Origin: Bacillota bacterium
GTDB lineage: Bacteria > Bacillota > Clostridia > Lachnospirales > Lachnospiraceae
Length of the DNA: 6,470 bases
Assembly: GCA_023398375.1 (NCBI GenBank)
Contig: JAEWSH010000007.1
Span: forward strand, 1-6,470
Direction of reading: 5' to 3'
Made by a program: the position numbers and the translations under genes. The notes beneath the pieces were generated by a model. That model saw only the letters and a program-made list of their open reading frames with translations, did not search any database and was not told the DNA's origin. This document shows, one piece after another, positions 1-6,470 of the stretch. Every line of letters starts with the position of its first letter. The stretch's first letter is position 1.

Positions 1-847
1 CCGAATAATTTGTAATCCATCCCGTCCAATTTCTCATATTAAAATAATGCACATAATCTATTCCATTAGCACGAATAGCAGCTGTTGGGATAGAAGTCCA
101 ATCACCATTACCTGACGAATCTTTTCCTCCATATACTATCTCGCGGGCATACCCTTTATCATCAGTAGCCATATTACTGAATGACAATCCATCTTCTAAA
201 TCATTATCCTCCGAGAAAGCCAGCACATTACTACGCCAACTCCCTCCGTTAGGTCCAGGATTAGCCGGATTCGGTTTAAAGTCATACCCAAAAGTATCAC
301 CAAAGAAAATTCCATATTTTCCGGGCTGCATCTCCCAAATAATGCCAAGATCTGTTCCTCCTACATTCCATTTTGTCGCAGTATTATTAGGACTTGGAAA
401 GTTTTCTCCATTTATTATACTCCCTGTAACGCGAGCTATACGAGTAACATTACGAATAAAAAAACCCCAACGGTTATCCACATTCAAAGAGAGTTCTTTC
501 GACATATTACCATCTTTGTAAAAGGCAGCCAATACTAGCCGAAAATTCTGTGGATCTGTTTTTTGGATGGTATAATTGAAAATATAATCAGACGTAAGTT
601 CGCTTTGACTTATCTTAGCTGAATAGCTGTCACCTACACTCTTTCTAACCAGCAAATAATCTATGGCATCAATATCCTTAAAATTCAATGTTGTTGATAC
701 AATTTTTGTATCCTTATTTGGAATCAAATGAGTATCCAAAGGTATAATTTCATCAATAGGAATATAAGTTTCAGTTTCTTGTTCAGAAGTACAAGAAACA
801 AATAAAAATATAAACGAAGAGAATGCTATAAATAATATGTTTTTCAT
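1..847 (-). CDS. DUF4185 (GH183-like) surface lipoprotein, 3' end cut by the window edge
   Basis: I translated this frame by hand: it is open from ATG at 847-845 to the window edge, giving 282 codons. Residues 1-18 form a lipoprotein signal (MKN, hydrophobic stretch, FVSC) with Cys19 as the lipidated residue. The following TSEQETE is acidic, which suits surface export in Bacteroidota. Residues about 25-140 look like a beta-sandwich (Ig/FN3-like). DUF4185 begins near residue 160, with GTDLGIIWE (Asp166), GIFFGDTFG (Asp184), WRSNVLAFS, DGLSF, SIPTAAIRANG, YVHYF and WITNYS, all in family order. Part of DUF4185 is CAZy family GH183, endo-D-arabinanases, so an extracellular glycan-cleaving role is likely by family but not proven here. 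The remaining roughly 150-200 residues of the domain are missing. An in-frame stop at 904-902 excludes a long N-terminal extension. The gene follows the FN3 lipoprotein across 143 bp that contain a terminator-like hairpin. Confidence 0.86.
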   Translation of the reverse strand, partial: MKNILFIAFSSFIFLFVSCTSEQETETYIPIDEIIPLDTHLIPNKDTKIVSTTLNFKDIDAIDYLLVRKSVGDSYSAKISQSELTSDYIFNYTIQKTDPQNFRLVLAAFYKDGNMSKELSLNVDNRWGFFIRNVTRIARVTGSIINGENFPSPNNTATKWNVGGTDLGIIWEMQPGKYGIFFGDTFGYDFKPNPANPGPNGGSWRSNVLAFSEDNDLEDGLSFSNMATDDKGYAREIVYGGKDSSGNGDWTSIPTAAIRANGIDYVHYFNMRNWTGWITNYS

Positions 848-910
848 GTCTATTGATTCATTTTTCAATTTATCGTAACCAGATAACCCATTCGCCTTAT
901 ATCAAATATT

Positions 911-963
911 AAAATAGAGAGTGAGCTGACTCAGAAAAATACCAGTAAAAGCCCACTCTCTAT
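911..963 (-). terminator. Probable intrinsic terminator/attenuator between the FN3 lipoprotein and the DUF4185 gene
   Basis: Bases 914-927 (ATAGAGAGTGAGCT) pair with 950-963 (AGCCCACTCTCTAT) over 14 positions with a single A-C mismatch, leaving a 22-base loop at 928-949. Read on the minus strand, the stem is followed at once by TTTTAATATTT, a U-rich tail. The stem starts 27 bases after the stop codon at 991. On the plus strand the stem is followed by CATTAAC, with no U run, so the signal is directional and matches the genes. The loop is longer than in a classic terminator, so partial read-through into the DUF4185 gene, or an RNA-processing role, is also possible. Confidence 0.6.
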
Positions 964-990
964 CATTAACTACAAAAATCCTTCTCGAAA

Positions 991-1404
991 CTATTCGACA
1001 TTAACTATTACACCCTCAGAAGTAACAGTAGATGTACGCCCTGTTTCTTGATTTTCCTCAGTAAAAGTACCTACCAATTTAACGATATAGCGATACTTCT
1101 TAGCAGGATCAATAGTGAAAGTATGAGAGGTTTCCTCATTTACCAAGGTTATTCTATCTCTATAAATATTATTTTCCACTATTTGAATCTGTACTGAAAT
1201 AGGACGTCTGAAGTCTTCTGGAATTACTGAAGGAATACTCCAAGTCAATGTCACTGTAGTAGCATTATCTTGAATATACTGCACATTCTCAGGCGTAGGC
1301 ATGAAATAATTCAAGCCCTTGTCATCAAGCACATCTCTGTCATAGCAGCTGGACAGTGATAACACTACCAACAACATTGTAAAAATGGTTACTATCTTTT
1401 TCAT
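991..1404 (-). CDS. Small FN3-like surface lipoprotein of the SusCD operon
   Basis: A complete 137-residue protein (ATG at 1404-1402, TAG at 993-991). Residues 1-19 are a lipoprotein signal ending in the lipobox LSSC, with Cys20 lipidated; the following YDRDVLDD is acidic, as is common for surface-exposed Bacteroidota lipoproteins. The rest is about 115 residues and fits one fibronectin-III-like beta-sandwich: PTPENVQYI leads into TVTLTWSIP, then alternating strands SVQIQIVE, SHTFTI, YRYIVKLVGTF and EGVIVNVE. It resembles short Bacteroides lipoproteins annotated DUF4945, a tentative match from memory. There is no room for a catalytic domain, so a role as glycan-binding or structural accessory to SusCD is inferred. 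It lies 24 bp after susD, preceded by the purine-rich AAGAAGA about 5 bases before ATG, so co-transcription is likely. Confidence 0.85.
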   Translation of the reverse strand: MKKIVTIFTMLLVVLSLSSCYDRDVLDDKGLNYFMPTPENVQYIQDNATTVTLTWSIPSVIPEDFRRPISVQIQIVENNIYRDRITLVNEETSHTFTIDPAKKYRYIVKLVGTFTEENQETGRTSTVTSEGVIVNVE

Positions 1405-1428
1405 AATTTTCTTCTTAATAGTTAAACA

Positions 1429-3264
1429 TTAATATCCCGGATTCTGCGTATAGTTACCCTTTGAATAATTCATTTGTGGTTGGGAAATCGGAAAGTACTC
1501 ATCACGACCGGCAGTAAAACGAGCATCATTGAACCAATCGAAGCGAGTTCTTTCAATAGCAAAATATTCGTTCATTGTCTTTTCCAACAATCCCCAACGC
1601 TGCAAATCAAAGAAACGATGACCTTCGCAAGCAAATTCAAGACGATTTTCCCACATTAAGGCTTTCCATGCAAAGTCCTTAGTCCAATTACAGTTAATAC
1701 CCGGCTGATAAGTAGCAATATGATAATTCATTGTATATGAACCGTCAGCTTGAGTCAAACGAACCAAACTATTGGCAGCACGAGTACGAATCTGGTTAAT
1801 ATATGGCAGGGCTTCCATTTCTCTATCCAATTGAATCAAAATCTCAGCTTTCCACAGCAACACGTCATCGTAACGAATCATCTTCTTATTCATAGAATTA
1901 AATTGCCATCCATCATAAGCAATACAACCACAATCAGGATGTGGCATATCTTTGATGGGTTTCAAGAAACTATAAGTAATCGGATCACGAGTAGCAGTTG
2001 AATGGAATAATAAATCAGGATCATACTTCCAAGGCTGTCCAGGAGCTACGATAGTATGGCTAAATCGGGGATCCCATGTATACTTATCAAAGTAAGGCTT
2101 AGCGCCAGAATTAACGATATCCAAATTATAAGAACCATCTGAATTTTTAATATATTGACCATAATCATCCTCATTATAATCCTCGAAACGGGGTAAACCG
2201 TTTTCATCTGTCTTAAACGCATTAGTCAACGTATAGCTAGCATGGTTAAAGTCACAACACTTAAATACAAAATTACCAGGTTGTGTTTCGGGCCACATCC
2301 ATGGATGATTCAAACCTTCAGCGCGATTAAATCGACCTGCTGTATGAAAATTATTATCAAGAGCAAATTGTAATTCCCAAATGGATTCTTTAGTAGCATT
2401 ATCATACTCTACCAAAAAGTTATTACCAAAATCAGATTCCAAACCTACACGACCACCTTCTTGATCAATAATTTTATCAATATAAGGCAAAGCTTCTGCA
2501 AGTAATTCCTTATTGATATTTATCACCTGATGACGGTCATCCTGTTCGTAAGCCATATTTAATATTGTCCTAGCAACCATAGCAGTAGCAGCATTACGGC
2601 TTACACGGCCTTTATCCATCTGATCCAAAGGCAATAATTCTTCAGCTTTCTTAAAATCATCAAGAATACGTTGCCATAAGTAGAGATCATTCCCTTTATC
2701 CAATTCACGGTTAGGCACTGCTTCAAAAGCATCTGACATACCTACTACATTCTCATCAATATAGGGTACATATTTCCAAAGTTTTTTCAAACGATACAAC
2801 GTAAATGAACGGATAAAGAGCATCTCACCCATAAAACTATTCTTATTAGGTAACTCTTCTTCCGTAAAATTTGCCATTCTTTGAATTGCTGTATTACATC
2901 TTTGGATAACTTGATAAGAATTATACCAAGTACCATCCAATGCACCAGTATTAGGATTTACATAAGTAAAAAGCGATATGTTACCAAAAGAACCTACAGC
3001 ATCAGCAACACCACCACCACCTTTGTAGCAGTCATCCGAACGCATAGAACCACTCCACCAATACATATAAGGAGAGGAATCCAATGACCCCATCTCACAC
3101 ATACGGGCATAGGCTGCTGTGACAAAACCTTCTATATCGCTAGGTTTGTTAAGTATATTTTGGTCCAGAACTTGTTTAGGATTGATATCCAAATATGAAT
3201 CACAACTGCTGACTCCTAATATAGAGCATAGAGCAATTGATAAAGTTATATATTTGCTTTTCAT
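1429..3264 (-). CDS. susD-like: SusD/RagB-family nutrient-binding outer-membrane lipoprotein
   Basis: A complete 611-residue protein (ATG at 3264-3262, TAA at 1431-1429), within the usual SusD size range. The signal peptide ends VSSC with Cys21 lipidated, followed by DSYLDINPK, the hallmark start of mature SusD proteins. Residues about 23-230 match the SusD N-terminal, TPR-like helical region. The C-terminal RagB/SusD signatures are YDDVLLWKAEIL (about 464-475), INQIRTRA, WENRLEFACEGHRFFDLQRW (about 537-556) and the terminal TQNPGY. By family it sits on the cell surface, caps the SusC barrel and binds the glycan for import; the ligand cannot be read from sequence. It follows susC after 19 bp of almost pure A/T with no Shine-Dalgarno, normal in this phylum. 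The mature chain has ten cysteines including Cys21, among them a CC pair (336-337) and a CGC motif (445-447), more than I would expect. Confidence 0.97.
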   Translation of the reverse strand: MKSKYITLSIALCSILGVSSCDSYLDINPKQVLDQNILNKPSDIEGFVTAAYARMCEMGSLDSSPYMYWWSGSMRSDDCYKGGGGVADAVGSFGNISLFTYVNPNTGALDGTWYNSYQVIQRCNTAIQRMANFTEEELPNKNSFMGEMLFIRSFTLYRLKKLWKYVPYIDENVVGMSDAFEAVPNRELDKGNDLYLWQRILDDFKKAEELLPLDQMDKGRVSRNAATAMVARTILNMAYEQDDRHQVININKELLAEALPYIDKIIDQEGGRVGLESDFGNNFLVEYDNATKESIWELQFALDNNFHTAGRFNRAEGLNHPWMWPETQPGNFVFKCCDFNHASYTLTNAFKTDENGLPRFEDYNEDDYGQYIKNSDGSYNLDIVNSGAKPYFDKYTWDPRFSHTIVAPGQPWKYDPDLLFHSTATRDPITYSFLKPIKDMPHPDCGCIAYDGWQFNSMNKKMIRYDDVLLWKAEILIQLDREMEALPYINQIRTRAANSLVRLTQADGSYTMNYHIATYQPGINCNWTKDFAWKALMWENRLEFACEGHRFFDLQRWGLLEKTMNEYFAIERTRFDWFNDARFTAGRDEYFPISQPQMNYSKGNYTQNPGY

Positions 3265-3283
3265 AATAATTTATTAATTAAAT

Positions 3284-6200
3284 TTAAAAAGAAACATTGA
3301 TACCGAAATTGAAAGTAAATGGTGTCAGATAATGATAAGAAGGTCTTTCTGGATCGAAACTTGTATATTTGTCATCTCCCCAAAACTTCTTCAAAGTAAA
3401 TACATTGTATGCAGCAGCATACAAACGCAGATTACTCATATGCATTTTTTTGATAAGCTTAGTCGGAAATGTATAACCCAATTCAATATTTCTTAACTTA
3501 ATGTATGAACCATCTTCTATGAACCAAGAAGAGAATCTTTGTTCTTGATTGGCAGTATTATTCGAGATAGCCGGAATATCAGAATTCGGATTGTCAGGTG
3601 ACCAACCGCCCAACATACGAGTTGCATGATTTTTCCATGCAGGATTGGTGAAAAGCCAAATATCACTCTCTTTCTTCCAGTCACTATTTACATCATTACC
3701 GAACATACCCTCAAAAAACAAGTTCAAATCAAAACCCTTATAAGCGAAATCAAAATTAAGACCTCCAAAGAAATCCGGGTCATAGCAACCTATCCAAGTT
3801 CTATCATATGTTTCATTGATTACACCATCACCATCCAAATCCTTGTAGCGAATACGTCCAACTGCTTTACCTGGCTGGTCTGCATGAGCATCAACTTCCT
3901 CTTGAGTTTTGAAAATACCATCAGCTACCAAACCATAAGCAGAATTTGGAGAACGTCCTAAAATCAAATCGTGTACACCATCACCAGCATACTTATTGAT
4001 TACATTGGAAGGAAGGTCAGTCAATTCAGTTTTGTATGTTCCAATATTGGCACTAACAGCCCACTGGAATTCACTGGAGGGGTCACTCTTGAAAGATACT
4101 GTAAATTCTACACCTTGGTTATTCATACTAGCACCATTAACCCAAGGTTCACCACCTTCACCCATTGCTGCGATATATGGAGTCTGGACTAAGATATCAT
4201 TTGTTTTCTTATAGTAATAGTCAAAAGAACCAGTCAAACGTTGATTGAAAAATCCAAAGTCAACGCCGAAGTCTGTTTGTTTGGTTGTTTCCCATTTCAA
4301 ATCAGGGTTACCAATCCAAGTTCTTCTATAGCCAGACTGCAAAGCGCCGGTTGCTTGTCCCTTAATAGGATATGCAGTATCAAAATAATTAGTAGTAAAT
4401 GGAGTAGTTGTGTAACCACGAGGTAATCCTTGTACACTACCATTCGTACCCCAACTGAAACGAATTTTCAGATCAGACAACCAGTCCGCATCTTCCATAA
4501 AAGCTTCATCCTTAATTCTCCAACCAGCAGAAAATGCAGGAAATACACCATAACGATTATTGACACCAAACAAAGAAGAACCATCACGACGTACAGTTGC
4601 AGACAACAAATATTTACCAGCATATGAATAATTGGCCTTAGCAAAAAGAGAGAAATAAGTATATTCATCAGCAGAACTACTTACATCAATTTCATCACCG
4701 GTAGCAACACTAAGACCGGCAAAATCACGATCTTCCAAATAAAGTCCTTCTCTACTTGCATAAAAACCTTCTTGTACATAACGGGTAAACTCACTACCAA
4801 ATACAGCATCAATATGGTGTTTTCCAAAACTTTTATTATAGGACAAAGTATTAGTCCATACATAATTTAACGGATGGGACTGGTTATTTCTTACATAATT
4901 TTTATCATTGCCTCTAAAACCTGTCTCCACATAAGCCCCATCTACTGTTCTACTATAAGAGTTACCATAATTTATACCAAACTGAGTTCTAGCAGATATA
5001 CCATTCCAAATATTCAGGTCTGCAAAAACATTACCAATAATTTTCACATAATTATTGATATTATCTTTACCCATAGTCATTTTACGTACTGGATTATCAA
5101 AATCATCAAGTCCTGCAGGTCCTGCCCAATTACCATTTACATCATAAACAGGAACCATAGGTGGCATAATCATAGCCAAAAAGGTTTCCCATTGACTTTT
5201 ATACTGCAAATAAGAAATAGCTAAGTTTTCTCCTACTTTCAAACGATCTTTAATCAAACTATATTCCGTATTAGCACGTACAGAATATTGTTTGAAAAAA
5301 GAATGAATTTGTGTACCTTGGTTGTTAGTATACCCTAATGAAAACAAACTTTTAGCTTTATCCGAACCATTAGAAATAGTCAACTGATGATTTGTAGAAA
5401 CTGCTGTACGGAAAATCTCATCCATCCAATTTGTATCAGTTGCTTTTACCAATTGATTATTATCCAAATATTCTTTCATTTTCATATTATCCAATACCAG
5501 CATTCCATTATCACCTCTATGATACTCATACTCAAAGCCATTGGGTAATAATAGGCCTGAACCATAAGCCCACTCATCATAAGCAGCAGCGCGGAAGGCA
5601 GCAGTACCCCATTCTGTGGCGTTCATCATTTCCGGTCTATTTATTATAGAACTTACAGAAACACTACCATTATAGTCAATGGTAGTCTTACCAGCTTTAC
5701 CTTTTTTAGTTTGGACTAAAATCACACCACCAGAAGCACGTGCACCATAAATTGAGGCAGAAGCAGCATCTTTCAATACCTGAATAGATTCAATATCTCC
5801 TGAATTTATGTCACGTAGATTCAGACCTTCAGCTGGCATACCATCCAATACAATTAATGGAGTAACAGCTCCAGACAAAGAAGAAAGACCACGAATTTGA
5901 ATGCCTATATCTTCTGCAGGATTACCGCCATTGTTGCTAATTTTCACACCGGCCATCTTACCCTGCATAGCTTTCATAACGTTAGCGGAAGTCTTCTTGA
6001 TGTCTTTTGAATCCGCCAATGCAACCGATCCGGTTAAGTCAGCTTTTTTCTGAGTCATATAACCAGTGTATACAACGACTTCAGACAACATCGTAGCATC
6101 ACTTTTCATAATAACATCCAAAGATTTCAAGCCTTTAACAGAATATTCTTCTGTTTTTTGACCAATATAAGAAAAGACTAACACAGCATTATCAGAAGGT

Positions 6201-6470
6201 ATTCTTATCGAATATTTTCCCTCCACATCAGTAGTTGTACCTATAGTAGTTCCTTTAACGACAACATTTACCCCAATAAGAGGTTCATTAGTCCCTTCTT
6301 CCAGAACTGTTCCTTGTATTACTCTCGCTTGTTGAATCTCATTAGAAGTATCTACGCCATGCTCAGATACTTGAATAGATCCATTTGTCCCCGATGCAGC
6401 GGTTGCAAGGGGCAAATTATCCCCTGCATACACTGCAAATGATAGCATTGATGCCAATGCTATGAAACCA
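3284..6470 (-). CDS. susC-like: SusC-family TonB-dependent outer-membrane transporter, 5' end cut by the window edge
   Basis: The frame runs from the window edge (first full codon 6469-6467) to TAA at 3286-3284, giving 1061 residues. The first residues, GFIALASMLSFAVYA, are the hydrophobic tail of a signal peptide with a likely cut after VYA, so the real ATG lies just upstream of the window; the TTG at 6457 is not the start. After a roughly 35-residue Ser/Thr/Ala-rich linker comes a carboxypeptidase-regulatory-like domain (about 6322-6104; IQGTV, PLIGVNVVVKGT, DVEGKYSI). A TonB-box-like SEVVVYTGY follows (about 6085-6060), then the plug with LIVLDGMPAEG and DIESIQVLKDAASASIYGAR, then the 22-strand barrel. 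Late motifs are DLDGDGVINE, FFGGLNFDFAYKGFDLNLFF and the terminal INVSF. It imports the SusD-bound glycan into the periplasm using TonB energy. No STN domain is visible, which argues against control through a trans-envelope anti-sigma factor. Confidence 0.97.
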   Translation of the reverse strand, partial: GFIALASMLSFAVYAGDNLPLATAASGTNGSIQVSEHGVDTSNEIQQARVIQGTVLEEGTNEPLIGVNVVVKGTTIGTTTDVEGKYSIRIPSDNAVLVFSYIGQKTEEYSVKGLKSLDVIMKSDATMLSEVVVYTGYMTQKKADLTGSVALADSKDIKKTSANVMKAMQGKMAGVKISNNGGNPAEDIGIQIRGLSSLSGAVTPLIVLDGMPAEGLNLRDINSGDIESIQVLKDAASASIYGARASGGVILVQTKKGKAGKTTIDYNGSVSVSSIINRPEMMNATEWGTAAFRAAAYDEWAYGSGLLLPNGFEYEYHRGDNGMLVLDNMKMKEYLDNNQLVKATDTNWMDEIFRTAVSTNHQLTISNGSDKAKSLFSLGYTNNQGTQIHSFFKQYSVRANTEYSLIKDRLKVGENLAISYLQYKSQWETFLAMIMPPMVPVYDVNGNWAGPAGLDDFDNPVRKMTMGKDNINNYVKIIGNVFADLNIWNGISARTQFGINYGNSYSRTVDGAYVETGFRGNDKNYVRNNQSHPLNYVWTNTLSYNKSFGKHHIDAVFGSEFTRYVQEGFYASREGLYLEDRDFAGLSVATGDEIDVSSSADEYTYFSLFAKANYSYAGKYLLSATVRRDGSSLFGVNNRYGVFPAFSAGWRIKDEAFMEDADWLSDLKIRFSWGTNGSVQGLPRGYTTTPFTTNYFDTAYPIKGQATGALQSGYRRTWIGNPDLKWETTKQTDFGVDFGFFNQRLTGSFDYYYKKTNDILVQTPYIAAMGEGGEPWVNGASMNNQGVEFTVSFKSDPSSEFQWAVSANIGTYKTELTDLPSNVINKYAGDGVHDLILGRSPNSAYGLVADGIFKTQEEVDAHADQPGKAVGRIRYKDLDGDGVINETYDRTWIGCYDPDFFGGLNFDFAYKGFDLNLFFEGMFGNDVNSDWKKESDIWLFTNPAWKNHATRMLGGWSPDNPNSDIPAISNNTANQEQRFSSWFIEDGSYIKLRNIELGYTFPTKLIKKMHMSNLRLYAAAYNVFTLKKFWGDDKYTSFDPERPSYHYLTPFTFNFGINVSF

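Noticed and set aside
850..863. Three-codon upstream frame (ATG AAT CAA TAG) just before the DUF4185 start
   Set aside because: It is very short, out of frame and in AT-rich DNA where such strings arise by chance; there is no evidence for a leader peptide.
903..910. Possible Bacteroides -7 promoter box (minus-strand AATATTTG against TAnnTTTG) for the DUF4185 gene
   Set aside because: It has one mismatch, lacks a convincing -33 TTTG at the right distance, and overlaps the U-tract of the hairpin. It is too weak to list as a feature.
3265..3283. Terminator or regulatory element between susC and susD
   Set aside because: The 19-base A/T gap has no stem that could form a stable hairpin; it is an ordinary operon spacer.
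4468..4863. Two minus-strand frames of 60-66 codons inside susC
   Set aside because: They are in another reading frame of the susC barrel region and carry no recognisable signal; these are shadow frames.
3626..5649. Several plus-strand open frames of 60-116 codons opposite susC, and similar ones opposite susD
   Set aside because: They lie wholly inside strongly supported minus-strand genes and have Ile/Thr/Ser-rich compositions typical of antisense frames. I see no domain motif, and none looks like a credible gene.
6455..6457. TTG codon as the start of the SusC protein
   Set aside because: The codons before it (GFIA) continue the hydrophobic signal peptide to the window edge with no stop, so the true start is upstream, outside the window.
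1..6470. CRISPR arrays, tRNA/rRNA genes, insertion sequences or long direct repeats
   Set aside because: I saw no repeated units with spacers, no RNA-gene signatures, no transposase-like frame and no terminal inverted repeats in reading the window.

Overview
This window looks like part of a polysaccharide utilization locus (PUL) from a Bacteroidota genome, most likely Bacteroidales. The evidence is an adjacent SusC/SusD pair, several lipoprotein signal peptides, moderately AT-rich DNA, and AT-rich gaps with weak or absent Shine-Dalgarno sequences. Every supported gene lies on the minus strand, so transcription runs from high to low coordinates.

Layout in transcription order. (1) 6470-3284: a SusC-family TonB-dependent outer-membrane transporter. 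It is complete at its C-terminus, but the first residues of its signal peptide lie beyond the window edge. (2) 3264-1429: a complete SusD/RagB-family surface lipoprotein, 19 bp after susC. (3) 1404-991: a small (137 aa) lipoprotein that is essentially one fibronectin-III-like domain, 24 bp after susD. (4) 963-911: an inverted repeat followed by a U-rich run, read as an intrinsic terminator or attenuator for genes 1-3. (5) 847-1: the first 282 codons of another lipoprotein. It has an N-terminal beta-sandwich-like region followed by a clear DUF4185 domain, which the window edge cuts off. No gene longer than a few codons is supported on the plus strand; open frames there lie opposite the minus-strand genes.

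How the parts would work together (family knowledge plus inference). SusD caps the SusC barrel and helps capture an oligosaccharide, which SusC imports with energy from TonB. The FN3 lipoprotein is probably a surface accessory. The DUF4185 lipoprotein is the only enzyme candidate in view. Part of the DUF4185 family has been assigned to GH183, endo-acting D-arabinanases, so a D-arabinofuranose-containing glycan is the most specific substrate hypothesis. It is not established by this sequence. No regulator, transporter outside the SusCD pair, or other glycoside hydrolase is visible, so the locus probably extends past both edges.

Nothing here amounts to a wholly unknown system. The parts most worth following up are the DUF4185/GH183-like protein next to SusCD, the stand-alone FN3 lipoprotein, and the hairpin that separates them.
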